This document shows positions 49,413 to 58,086 of a DNA stretch of 64,000 bases, piece by piece. Every line of letters starts with the position of its first letter. Positions within the stretch are counted from its first letter, which is position 1. Origin of the DNA: Silicimonas sp. (GTDB taxonomy: Bacteria > Pseudomonadota > Alphaproteobacteria > Rhodobacterales > Rhodobacteraceae); assembly GCA_022820365.1 (NCBI GenBank), contig JAJEFO010000122.1:1-64000 (forward strand), read 5' to 3'. The notes beneath the pieces were generated by a model, which searched no databases, was not told the origin of the DNA, and was given only the letters and a program-made list of their open reading frames with translations. The translations under genes and the position numbers were made by a program.

Positions 49413-51227
49413 ATGTGCGGCATTGTAGGCATCCTGGGCAACCACGAGGCGGCGCCAACCCTGGTCGAGGCGCTCAAACGTCTTGAATACCGGGGATACG
49501 ACAGCGCCGGAATTGCAACCGTGAACGAAGGCACGCTGGACCGCCGCCGTGCGGTTGGCAAGCTCGTCAATCTTTCGGACATGCTGATTCACGACCCCTT
49601 GCCAGGAAAGGCCGGCATCGGGCACACCCGCTGGGCCACGCATGGAGCACCCTCGGTAACGAACGCCCACCCCCACAGGTCTGGGCGCGTTGCGGTCGTC
49701 CATAACGGGATCATCGAGAATTTCCGGGAACTGCGCGAGGAACTCGCCGCCAACGGCTATGCCACCGAGACCGAGACCGACACCGAAACCGTGTCGCTCA
49801 TGGCGCAGTTTCATCTAGATCAGGGTTTCGGGCCTCCCGACGCAGCCACGAAGACGATTGCACGTCTTGAGGGTGCTTTCGCGCTGGCATTTCTTTTTGA
49901 TGGCGAGGACGATCTGATTGTCGCGGCACGCAAGGGATCGCCGCTCGCGCTCGGCTTCGGCGACGGTGAAATGTTCCTCGGCTCGGATGCCGTCGCGCTC
50001 AGCCCGCTGACAGACCAGATCAGCTACCTTGAGGAAGGCGATTGCGCAATTCTCACGCGTGCCGGCGCGGAAGTTCGCGACGCGAAGGGACGACGCGCAA
50101 ACCGCGAAGTCCACACGATCCGGATCGATCCGCGCCAGATCGAGAAGGACGGCTACCAGCACTTCATGGCCAAGGAAATTGCCGAGCAGCCGAGCGTGCT
50201 GGCGGATGCGGCCCAACACTACATCAGGGACGGCGCGCCGTTCCTTCCCGATGGGTGTCCGGATTTTGCCGAGGTTGACCGGGTCGTCATGGTTGCCTGC
50301 GGTACTGCGTTCTATGCCTGCCAAACGGCAAAGTACTGGCTCGAGTCGCTCGCGGGAATTGCCGTCGAGGTGGACATTGCCTCGGAGTTTCGCTACCGCG
50401 ACACGCCTGTCGGCCCCGGCACCCTCGCAATATTCGTCAGCCAGTCCGGCGAGACAGCCGATACGCTCGCCGCGCTGCGGCACGTGACGGAACGCGCACG
50501 AACCTTGTCCGTCGTCAATGTGCAGGAAAGCTCGATTGCGCGGGAATCCGACGTTGTCCTGCCCATCCATGCCGGGACCGAAATCGGCGTTGCCTCCACC
50601 AAGGCATTCACCTGTCAGCTCTTTGCGCTCCTGGTTCTTGCGCTGCAGGCGGGAAGTGACCGCAGGCAAATGGATGCCGGGGCGCTTGCCGATCACTTGC
50701 GCGCGCTCCAAACCCTTCCCGGACTTGTTGCGCAGGCCCTGGGCCGTTCAAGCCAAATCGCGGAAACGGCCCGCGCCTTGGCCGAGTTCCGTGACATCCT
50801 GTTCCTTGGGCGCGGCGCAATGTACCCGTTAGCCATGGAAGGCGCGTTGAAGCTGAAGGAAATCAGCTACATTCACGCCGAAGGCCACTCTTCAGGGGAG
50901 TTGAAGCACGGTCCCATCGCTCTCGTAGACCAGTCCGTGCCGGTGATTGTCATGGCACCTCGAACGGCACTCTTCGACAAAACCATTTCGAACATGCAGG
51001 AAGTGCTGGCCCGGGGCGGAAAGATCGTCTTGATCACTGACAGAAAGGGCCGGCGGAAAGCAGGCGACGGCTTGTGGCGAGTCATCGAAATGCCGGATTT
51101 GCCTGAACTGACTGCGCCCATCCTCTATGCCATTCCTGCACAGCTTCTGGCGTATCACACTGCAGTCGCAAAAGGGACGGACGTGGACCAGCCCCGCAAT
51201 CTGGCGAAATCCGTGACCGTGGAATAG
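49413..51227 (+). CDS. glmS: Glutamine-fructose-6-phosphate aminotransferase
   Basis: The 604-residue enzyme forms glucosamine-6-phosphate, the first step to UDP-GlcNAc. After Met removal the catalytic Cys is N-terminal (MCGIVGILGN). The glutaminase domain shows YRGYDSAGIA and HTRWATHGAPS, followed by two SIS domains (VACGTAFYACQTAKYWLE, SGELKHGPIALVD) and the C-terminal DQPRNLAKSVTVE. The ATG at 49413 is fixed by the catalytic Cys. Confidence 0.97.
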   Translation: MCGIVGILGNHEAAPTLVEALKRLEYRGYDSAGIATVNEGTLDRRRAVGKLVNLSDMLIHDPLPGKAGIGHTRWATHGAPSVTNAHPHRSGRVAVVHNGIIENFRELREELAANGYATETETDTETVSLMAQFHLDQGFGPPDAATKTIARLEGAFALAFLFDGEDDLIVAARKGSPLALGFGDGEMFLGSDAVALSPLTDQISYLEEGDCAILTRAGAEVRDAKGRRANREVHTIRIDPRQIEKDGYQHFMAKEIAEQPSVLADAAQHYIRDGAPFLPDGCPDFAEVDRVVMVACGTAFYACQTAKYWLESLAGIAVEVDIASEFRYRDTPVGPGTLAIFVSQSGETADTLAALRHVTERARTLSVVNVQESSIARESDVVLPIHAGTEIGVASTKAFTCQLFALLVLALQAGSDRRQMDAGALADHLRALQTLPGLVAQALGRSSQIAETARALAEFRDILFLGRGAMYPLAMEGALKLKEISYIHAEGHSSGELKHGPIALVDQSVPVIVMAPRTALFDKTISNMQEVLARGGKIVLITDRKGRRKAGDGLWRVIEMPDLPELTAPILYAIPAQLLAYHTAVAKGTDVDQPRNLAKSVTVE

Positions 51228-51245
51228 CCGGGACGGCTGTCACAT

Positions 51246-51692
51246 TCACGGAAGCGCATGGACCTCCAGTGTCGGCAGACCTGCAAGCGGCGCATCCAAA
51301 AGCCGCATTGCCGCAAGCGAAACGCGACTTGAACCTCCGCCCGACGGCATCAACGTGACTTCGACGCTCTTTCCATTGGCGGGATACACCAATCGCCCTG
51401 GCCCTTCCGCCTTGGCCAGCGGCGTCTCAATCCAGAAACCCGACCTGGTAGCATCGCCAAGCGACGCAACGGTTTCACCGAGAAGCCGCCCTGAGGCGCC
51501 GGGCGCGGCAGCCGCGTCTCGCTCAGCGTCGGTCGTGGTGTCAAGCTCCTCGACGGTCTTTGCTGCGGATGGCGCAAGCGGCTGGGTCACGAGTTGCGGT
51601 TTCCCCACCACTGCCCGCTCGAACTGTGCACAGCTTGAAAGCAAAAGCGCCGCTGCCACGGCCAGAAACCCGGAGCGAATGCCTGAAATCAT
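51246..51692 (-). CDS. Predicted lipoprotein
   Basis: The 148-residue protein has a lipoprotein signal (IRSGFLAVAAALLLSSC, lipobox LLSSC) and a short beta-rich mature part with a conserved-looking end (VSLAAMRLLDAPLAGLPTLE). Proteins of this kind follow glmS convergently in several Rhodobacterales. The function is unknown. The ATG overlaps the stop of an upstream frame. Confidence 0.72.
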   Translation of the reverse strand: MISGIRSGFLAVAAALLLSSCAQFERAVVGKPQLVTQPLAPSAAKTVEELDTTTDAERDAAAAPGASGRLLGETVASLGDATRSGFWIETPLAKAEGPGRLVYPANGKSVEVTLMPSGGGSSRVSLAAMRLLDAPLAGLPTLEVHALP

Positions 51693-52009
51693 AGTGCGAC
51701 CTCCATCAATTGCCGAGTCCGACGGTACACCGGCACCTGCTTACACCCGTCGGCGAGCGCCCATTCGTGGCCGACCCAGCGACGGAAAACGCCGCCGCGA
51801 ACCGAAGCGAACACGGCACGAGGAATTCTGGCGCCAGCAACGGATTTGGCCGCGGAGATCACTGGCGCCTCGCCAATGGGGATAGCGCCATTGATGATCT
51901 CCGGATGCCTCCAACGCGCGGTTGGATCCCTCTCCGGATGCGCCGTATCCCGATTTGCCATCTCGAACCTAATCTCGTGCAGAGTCGTTCTTGCGTTAGC
52001 ATGCATGAC
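51689..52009 (-). CDS. Hypothetical ORF coupled to lipoprotein gene
   Basis: A minus-strand frame ends in a TGA that overlaps the lipoprotein ATG (ATGA). From ATG 52009 it encodes 106 residues, including HPEIINGAIPIGEAPVISAA and VRGGVFRRWVGHEWALADG. The frame stays open further upstream without a better start; a TTG at 52027 is also possible. No family is recognised, and the overlap is the main support. Confidence 0.35.
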   Translation of the reverse strand, partial: VMHANARTTLHEIRFEMANRDTAHPERDPTARWRHPEIINGAIPIGEAPVISAAKSVAGARIPRAVFASVRGGVFRRWVGHEWALADGCKQVPVYRRTRQLMEVAL

Positions 52010-52027
52010 GTCATGGTCTTTCTTCAA

Positions 52028-52515
52028 GAGCTCAATTCGCGATTGGAGATCCCGACTGTCCCGTTCTCCGCTCCTGCTTCCAAAGTAGGGCCAGCCTCTG
52101 GGCTGGTCAATTCGCCTGGCCCTTACGTCCGGCCGCCGGACGGGACGGCACGACCCGGGACTCGGGCGAGTGAGCTGAATCTCGACAACATGATGCCAGC
52201 TGGCGCGGAGCAGTCACCGAACTTCCAACCACGCTGGAAGGTCATCGATGCCAATCGATTCAAGGCACCGACCGAATTACCAGTCAGGTCGGCCACCTTG
52301 GTCGGCACGGTCGGCAACTCGGCTTACGATCGAACGGGAGGGACAAAGGGCATTAGCCTTACAATTTCTTAAAATCAATCTGTTATGAAGATTTCTTCAT
52401 GCATAAAGTGCGCAAACCTGGGAGCGCAGCATCGGAATTTTCGGTTGTCAAGAAGCGGCGACTGCGCAATCGTTGGCAAGAATGACAGGAATTTCCGCCA
52501 AAGGAGGAACCAGAC
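52028..52515. other. Upstream region of polyamine transporter
   Basis: About 490 bp with no convincing gene. A short hairpin, CCAGCC-TCTG-GGCTGG, is at 52091-52106. The AT-rich stretch from about 52360 to 52410 (TTACAATTTCTTAAAATCAA and following) is a likely place for the potF-type promoter. An AAGGAGG ribosome site lies just before 52516. Confidence 0.5.
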
Positions 52516-53592
52516 ATGAAGACCTATTCGCCAAAGTTCCGCCCCAACCGCCGCAGCCTCTTGGGCGGTGCAACAGCATTGGCCGGGCTGAGCTTCCTGC
52601 CGCGAGGCACGATGGCTGCCGAAGAAAAGAAGCTGAACTTCTACAATTGGGATACCTATATCGGCGAGACGACGCTGGACGACTTCAATGCCGCCACGGG
52701 CATCGAGGTCAAGATGGATCTATTTGCTGACAACGATGAGCTTTTCGCAAAGCTGCGGGAAGGCAATCCGGGCTACGACCTGATCGTGCCGACCAATGAC
52801 TATGTGGAACGCATGCTGGTCGCCGGCATGCTTATGCCGCTGGATCACGACAAGATCCCGAACATGTCAAATCTCGGCGCCAATTTCCGCGATGCCAGCT
52901 ATGATCCGGGCCTCAAGCACTCAATCCCGTACATGTGGGGGACAATCGGTGTCGGCTATAATGCGAAACGGACCGGGGACATCACCAAATCCTGGAAGCA
53001 TCTCTACGATTCCGATCAGTTCGCGGGCAAAATTTCGCTGCTGGGCGACGGAGCGAACGTTCTCGGCCATGCCATGAAATACCTAGGCAATTCGCTGAAT
53101 TCGACCGATCCAGCGGACATCAAGGCGGCAGAGGAGTTGCTGATCGCGCAGAAGGAGAACATCAAGGTCTTTGCCGACGACAACGGTCAGGACCTGCTGG
53201 TATCGGGCGAAGTGGTCATTGCCCAGGAATGGAACGGCGACATCCTGCAAGTCATGGCGGATGACGACGACCTATCGTTCTATGTTCCCGACGAAGGTGG
53301 CCTGATCTGGCAGGATTGCCTGTGCATGCCGACGGGTGCGCCACACCCGGACAATGCGCATGCATTCATCAACTTCATCCTTGATGCCGACGCCGGTGCC
53401 GCCATCGCTGACTATATCCAGTACGCAACGCCAAACGCGGCTGCCCAGGCAAAGCTCGGACCTGAATACAACGAAAACCCGGCGATCTTTCCGTCCGATG
53501 AAACCGTCGCCAAATGCGAGTTCCAGCTCTATCTGGGCGAAGAGCATGTGAAGAACATCAACGACGCCTGGACCCGGGTCCAAGCTGCCTGA
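52516..53592 (+). CDS. Polyamine ABC transporter substrate-binding protein
   Basis: The 358-residue PotD/PotF-type protein has a Tat-like signal (NRRSLLGGATALAGLSFLP) and the polyamine-binding core: LNFYNWDTYIGETTLDDFN, YDLIVPTNDYVERM, PYMWGTIGVGYN, and IAQEWNGDI. Putrescine or spermidine is likely, and the nearby class III aminotransferase fits putrescine use. The gene is followed by a stable hairpin before the permease genes. Confidence 0.92.
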   Translation: MKTYSPKFRPNRRSLLGGATALAGLSFLPRGTMAAEEKKLNFYNWDTYIGETTLDDFNAATGIEVKMDLFADNDELFAKLREGNPGYDLIVPTNDYVERMLVAGMLMPLDHDKIPNMSNLGANFRDASYDPGLKHSIPYMWGTIGVGYNAKRTGDITKSWKHLYDSDQFAGKISLLGDGANVLGHAMKYLGNSLNSTDPADIKAAEELLIAQKENIKVFADDNGQDLLVSGEVVIAQEWNGDILQVMADDDDLSFYVPDEGGLIWQDCLCMPTGAPHPDNAHAFINFILDADAGAAIADYIQYATPNAAAQAKLGPEYNENPAIFPSDETVAKCEFQLYLGEEHVKNINDAWTRVQAA

Positions 53593-53600
53593 CCATCATT

Positions 53601-53620
53601 GGGGCGGGATGGCCCGCCCC
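53601..53620 (+). promoter_or_regulatory. GC hairpin between binding protein and permease
   Basis: GGGGCGGG-ATGG-CCCGCCCC forms an 8-bp GC stem 8 bp after the binding-protein stop and lacks a following T-run. Such hairpins after transporter binding-protein genes protect the upstream mRNA and lower downstream expression. It argues for the GTG start at 53635 rather than TTG 53599 for the next gene. Confidence 0.75.
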
Positions 53621-53634
53621 AGCCTGTTTCCGGC

Positions 53635-54540
53635 GTGGAGAGTTTCCGCAAGAACCAAAGGGTCTTCTGGACCCTCGCGAGCCCAGGCTCCTTCTGGCTC
53701 CTGTTTTTCTTCCTGGTGCCGCTCGGCATCGTGTGGATGCTGTCGTTCGGCGAAAAGGCGGTCATCGACGGCAAGATCTCCATTACCGAAACCGAAATCA
53801 CCTGGACCCTGGCCAATTACGTCCGGGCCCTGGCCGATCCCGTCTATCTGGTGATCATCTGGAAGTCGGTCTGGATCTCGGCGCTGGCAACGATCCTGTG
53901 CCTGGTCATTGCCTACCCGGTCGCCTTTGTCATTTCCTTCGCCTCGCGGCGCTGGCAGCCGTGGCTGCTGCTGGCGGTAATTCTGCCGTTTTGGATCAAT
54001 CTTCTCATTCGCACCTATGCCCTGATCGCGGTGTTCCGAACCCGGGGCTACGTGAATTTCACGTTGGAGTGGATTTACGACGCGCTCTGGCTCGACAGGC
54101 TGTTCGGACCGTTTGAACCGCTGGAGCTGCTTTACAACGACTTCGCCGTTGTCGCCGGCCTAGTCTATGTGTTCATGCCCTTCATGGTGCTGCCGCTATA
54201 TGCTTCCATCGAACGGCTGGATCGATCCATGCTTGAAGCATCCCTCGACCTTGGCGCTTCGCAGATGGCCACCTTTCTGCGTGTGACAGTGCCGCTGACC
54301 ATGCCCGGCATCGTCTCCGGCCTGATTCTGGTGTTCATCCCCTGCCTTGGTTCGTTTCTGACCGCCGACTTGCTGGGGGGAACCAATGCCACAATGATCG
54401 GCAATGTCATCGAACGGCAGTTCAAGGCAGCCAATGACTGGCCGTTCGGCTCCGCTCTCAGCTTCCTGCTGATGTATGTCACGTTCGGTATTCTGGCGCT
54501 GCGCGCGCTGCTCACCCGTGACGCGGAGACGCGGGCATGA
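53635..54540 (+). CDS. Polyamine ABC transporter permease (PotB/PotH-like)
   Basis: The 301-residue permease has six hydrophobic segments, the FWLLFFFLVPLGIVWMLSF first helix and the coupling loop SMLEASLDLGASQMATFLRV. GTG 53635 (VESFRKNQRVF) is chosen because the alternative start would place the hairpin within coding sequence. It overlaps the next permease by 4 bp. Confidence 0.92.
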   Translation: MESFRKNQRVFWTLASPGSFWLLFFFLVPLGIVWMLSFGEKAVIDGKISITETEITWTLANYVRALADPVYLVIIWKSVWISALATILCLVIAYPVAFVISFASRRWQPWLLLAVILPFWINLLIRTYALIAVFRTRGYVNFTLEWIYDALWLDRLFGPFEPLELLYNDFAVVAGLVYVFMPFMVLPLYASIERLDRSMLEASLDLGASQMATFLRVTVPLTMPGIVSGLILVFIPCLGSFLTADLLGGTNATMIGNVIERQFKAANDWPFGSALSFLLMYVTFGILALRALLTRDAETRA

Positions 54541-55373
54541 GGGGGCTGCGCCGCCGGGTCGACCCGCTGGACTATGCCGGGCGGGTCTGGATGAGGACCT
54601 TCTTCGGCATGGTGTTCATCCTGCTCTATGCCCCGGTGGTCCTCATGATGGCATTCAGCTTCAATGACTCGAAGCGCAACATCGTCTGGAGGGGCTTCAC
54701 CACAAAGTACTACGAGAAAGCATGGAACAATGACGGATTGATCGAGGCCTTCATCAATTCGTTGACAATTGCGGCCATAAACACCGTCGTCGCCACCACG
54801 CTCGGCGCCATGGTGGCATTGCTGTTGTGGAGATTCCGATTTCCGTTCAAGAGCGCCTACGAGGGATTCATGGCACTGCCGATCGTGATTCCCGAGATTT
54901 GCATGGGGGTGGCCATGCTCGCTTTCTTCTCGCGCATCGGCTGGCCGACGGGAATGCCGTGGCCACTCAACCTTTCGGCGATCATCGTCGCCCATGTCGC
55001 CTTCAGTTTCCCCTTTGTGGCCATCGTTGTTCGCGCCCGCATGGCGGGTTTCAATCGCGAACTGGAAGAGGCGTCGCGCGATCTGGGGGCCACGGAATGG
55101 CAGACGTTCCGGCACGTGATCTTTCCTTACATGCGGCCCGGCCTGGTAGCTGGTGCCCTGCTGGCCTTCACGCTTTCGCTTGATGACTTCGTGATCACCT
55201 TTTTCACGTCCGGCCCGGAAACCGTGACCTTTCCGGTCAAGGTCTATTCCATGGTCCGGTTCAGCGTGACCCCAGAGGTCAACGCCGCTTCGACCGTGCT
55301 GGTGGTGATCACGCTGATCGTTGCGGCACTGATGTTGCGGGTACAGCGTCCAGACCATGCAGGTGCACAATGA
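54537..55373 (+). CDS. Polyamine ABC transporter permease (PotC/PotI-like)
   Basis: The 278-residue second permease begins with a basic segment, then FFGMVFILLYAPVVLMMAFS. The coupling loop is RELEEASRDLGATEWQTFRH, and the SLDDFVITFFTSGP motif is typical of PotC/PotI. ATGA overlaps join it to both neighbours. Confidence 0.94.
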   Translation: MRGLRRRVDPLDYAGRVWMRTFFGMVFILLYAPVVLMMAFSFNDSKRNIVWRGFTTKYYEKAWNNDGLIEAFINSLTIAAINTVVATTLGAMVALLLWRFRFPFKSAYEGFMALPIVIPEICMGVAMLAFFSRIGWPTGMPWPLNLSAIIVAHVAFSFPFVAIVVRARMAGFNRELEEASRDLGATEWQTFRHVIFPYMRPGLVAGALLAFTLSLDDFVITFFTSGPETVTFPVKVYSMVRFSVTPEVNAASTVLVVITLIVAALMLRVQRPDHAGAQ

Positions 55374-56443
55374 GCATCATTTCCATTCGCAACGTCACCA
55401 AAAAGTTCGGTGGAATCACTGCGGTCGATAATGCCAATATCGACATAGCGGCAAACGAGTTCTTTGCGGTGCTCGGACCGTCCGGATGCGGCAAGACCAC
55501 GCTCCTGCGCATGCTGGCGGGTTTCGAGACGCCAACCGCGGGCGAGATCCTGATCGACGGCGTGGATGTCAGCGCCATGGCGCCCAACAAGCGACCGGTG
55601 AACATGGTCTTCCAGTCCTACGCCGTGTTTCCGCACATGACAGTGCTGGCGAATGTGGGATACGGGCTGAAAGTGACCGGAGTCCCTGCAGCCGAAACTC
55701 GGCGGAGGGCGGAGGAAGTCCTCGAGTTAGTCCAGCTGGCCCACTTGGGTGAACGCAAGCCGGATCAACTTTCCGGTGGCCAGCGCCAGCGTGTGGCCCT
55801 TGCGCGCGCACTGGTGAAGCGCCCCAAGGTTCTGCTTCTTGACGAGCCGATGTCGGCACTCGACGCGAAACTGCGCGAGCAAATGCAACTTGAATTGACG
55901 CGTCTGCAGGAAGAGATCGGAATCACTTTCGTCATCGTCACCCACGACCAGGACGAGGCGCTGTCAATGGCGGATCGCATCGCCGTGATGCAGGCAGGGC
56001 GCGTGGAGCAGACCGCGACCCCCGAGCTGCTCTATGAATCGCCAAACTCGCGCTTCGTTGCCGACTTCATCGGCAAGGTGAACCTCCTTGACGGGCAGGT
56101 CACGGGAGCCTCCGATCATGGCGTCACGGTCGAGGTCGCGCACCTTGGCAAGGTGACCGTCCCGCATGCAGGTCGTGCGCATGGCCAGGTTTCGCTTGCG
56201 GTCAGGCCCGAGAAGATCCGCATGACCGCAAGCAGACCCGAATCCAGCCTCATCGTTCAGGGCCGCATCGTTGATTGGGCATATTACGGCGATACTTCGC
56301 ACATCCGTGTTCAGCCGGACAACGGCCCTCTCATGTCGGTCACCGTCCAGAACGAAACCCGATCAACCGTCGAGAACGGAGACGTAGGCGACCAGGTCTG
56401 GCTCAGCTGGCGAGAGGAGGACACGCTGGTCCTTGATCGCTGA
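55370..56443 (+). CDS. Polyamine ABC transporter ATPase (PotA/PotG-like)
   Basis: The 357-residue ATPase has Walker A GPSGCGKTT, signature LSGGQRQR, Walker B VLLLDEPMSALD and the C-terminal TOBE domain (VSLAVRPEKIRM). It ends the operon 22 bp from the convergent aminotransferase stop. Confidence 0.95.
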   Translation: MSIISIRNVTKKFGGITAVDNANIDIAANEFFAVLGPSGCGKTTLLRMLAGFETPTAGEILIDGVDVSAMAPNKRPVNMVFQSYAVFPHMTVLANVGYGLKVTGVPAAETRRRAEEVLELVQLAHLGERKPDQLSGGQRQRVALARALVKRPKVLLLDEPMSALDAKLREQMQLELTRLQEEIGITFVIVTHDQDEALSMADRIAVMQAGRVEQTATPELLYESPNSRFVADFIGKVNLLDGQVTGASDHGVTVEVAHLGKVTVPHAGRAHGQVSLAVRPEKIRMTASRPESSLIVQGRIVDWAYYGDTSHIRVQPDNGPLMSVTVQNETRSTVENGDVGDQVWLSWREEDTLVLDR

Positions 56444-56465
56444 CCGATGCCGGAGTTGCGCAAGG

Positions 56466-57872
56466 TCAGACCGGTGTCCACCCTTCCTTGACAAGGTCGC
56501 CGTGAACCTGCTCGATCGCCTTCCCCAGGCGATCAACGGCGAAGTCAATCTCCGACTTTGTGATGACCAGCGGCGGCGACATGACGTTCAGCCGTCCGAT
56601 CGGACGCACGAGCACGCCGAGGGATTCCGCCGCGTCGGAAATGCGTTTGCCGATATCGACCTCTTCCGGAAGCATCTCCCTGCTGGTCCGGTCCAGGACA
56701 TTTTCCAGGCAGCGCATCAAGCCGATACCGCGCACGTTGCCGACCAGTTTCATGCCTTCCAGATCGCGGAGTCGTTCGCCAAAATAGTCTCCGACCTCCC
56801 GGGCATGTTCGAGAATGTTCTCGCGCTCCATGATTTCAATGTTCTTCAGTGCCGCCACGCAGCAGACCGGGTGCCCGGCATAGGTGAAGCCGCTGGTATA
56901 GACGCGCGAAGAATCACCGGACGAAATAGTCTCGTGAATGCGATCCGAGTAAATCGTTGCGCCAATCGGCAAATAGCCCGATGACAGCCCCTTTGCCGAG
57001 CAAATGATGTCTGGGACGATTCCGAACACGTCCTCGGATGCGAACCAGTGCCCCAGGCGGCCAAATGCGGTGACCACTTCGTCGGATACGTATAGGATGT
57101 CGTGGCGCTTGCAGACCTCGTGCATCCGCTTGAGATAGTCAGCGGGCGGCACCAATACGCCTCCCGCACCCATGACTGGCTCGGCAAAGAACGCCCCCAC
57201 CTTGTCCGGGCCGATCTCGGCGATCTTCTCCTCGAACTCCTTGACCAGATGGTGGCAGAACTCCGCTTCTCCCATGCCGTTCGGGGCCCGGTAAAGGTCC
57301 GGTTCCGAGATGTGATGGATGGTGTCCTCGATGTATCGGAACCCGTGCCGCCGGTCCGCTTCCTTGTAGCCGATCGATATCGTGGCATAGGTTGATCCAT
57401 GATAGGCTTGTCGGCGCGCAATGACATGGACCTTTTGCGGCCTGCCCGCGCACTGCTGATAAAAGTGTACCAGGCGCAGTGCGCTGTCGACCGCGGTCGA
57501 GCCACCGGTTGAGAAGTGCACGCGATTGAGGTCGCCGGGCGCCAGTTCGGCCAGCTTGGCCGCCAGCCGGGCCGCTGGCTCGTTGGACATGTCGGTGAAT
57601 GTCGAACTGTAGGACAGCTTCGTGACCTGTTCCGCAATCGCATCGGCCATTTCCTGTCGACCAAGGCCAATGTTGTTGCACCAGAGGCCGCCAATCATGT
57701 CGAGATAGGTTTGGCCGTTGGAGTCGGTCATTTCGGAACCCGATCCCCCGGACATGATCAGTGATCCCGAATCCTCGTAGCTTTCAAAATGGGTAAACGG
57801 ATGCAGAAAATGCCTGCGATCAAGTTCCCACAATTCATGCGTTGCGTCGTTTCTCAGCTCCAGCGAGTTCAT
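56466..57872 (-). CDS. Class III aminotransferase (putrescine/omega-amino acid type)
   Basis: The 468-residue PLP enzyme transfers the terminal amino group of a diamine or omega-amino acid to pyruvate or 2-oxoglutarate. Motifs include LWCNNIGLGRQEMADA, FSTGGSTAVDSALRL, AYHGSTYATIS, the Asp segment LYVSDEVVTAFGRLG, and the PLP Lys in CSAKGLSSGYLPIGA. Placement beside the polyamine transporter points to putrescine or a related amine. Confidence 0.9.
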   Translation of the reverse strand: MNSLELRNDATHELWELDRRHFLHPFTHFESYEDSGSLIMSGGSGSEMTDSNGQTYLDMIGGLWCNNIGLGRQEMADAIAEQVTKLSYSSTFTDMSNEPAARLAAKLAELAPGDLNRVHFSTGGSTAVDSALRLVHFYQQCAGRPQKVHVIARRQAYHGSTYATISIGYKEADRRHGFRYIEDTIHHISEPDLYRAPNGMGEAEFCHHLVKEFEEKIAEIGPDKVGAFFAEPVMGAGGVLVPPADYLKRMHEVCKRHDILYVSDEVVTAFGRLGHWFASEDVFGIVPDIICSAKGLSSGYLPIGATIYSDRIHETISSGDSSRVYTSGFTYAGHPVCCVAALKNIEIMERENILEHAREVGDYFGERLRDLEGMKLVGNVRGIGLMRCLENVLDRTSREMLPEEVDIGKRISDAAESLGVLVRPIGRLNVMSPPLVITKSEIDFAVDRLGKAIEQVHGDLVKEGWTPV

Positions 57873-58086
57873 GTCATTTCCTTGATTGCCAGGTTGTTTC
57901 GATCGCTTTCGGTCATTGATGCTCCCCTGCGCGTGCAAACGCAAACCTGCGGTCGCGGAGGGCGAACGGGCAAGGAGACTGTCTGCGTCTTGTCAATCAG
58001 GATCGTAACCGCCAGCCTGGGAATTAGCGGGAAACGGTGCGCATTTGAGACGTCCACCGTCGCAAACCCGCAATGCACCCGTGAAT

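Noticed and set aside
48559-49428. 289-codon plus-strand frame
   Set aside because: It is an out-of-frame Arg-rich reading of glmU.
51226-51238. AGCCG-GGA-CGGCT hairpin as terminator between glmS and the lipoprotein gene
   Set aside because: The stem is only 5 bp with a 3-nt loop and no T-run; too weak to call.
53599-53634. TTG start for the first polyamine permease
   Set aside because: It would put the GC hairpin inside the coding sequence and add a non-conserved leader.
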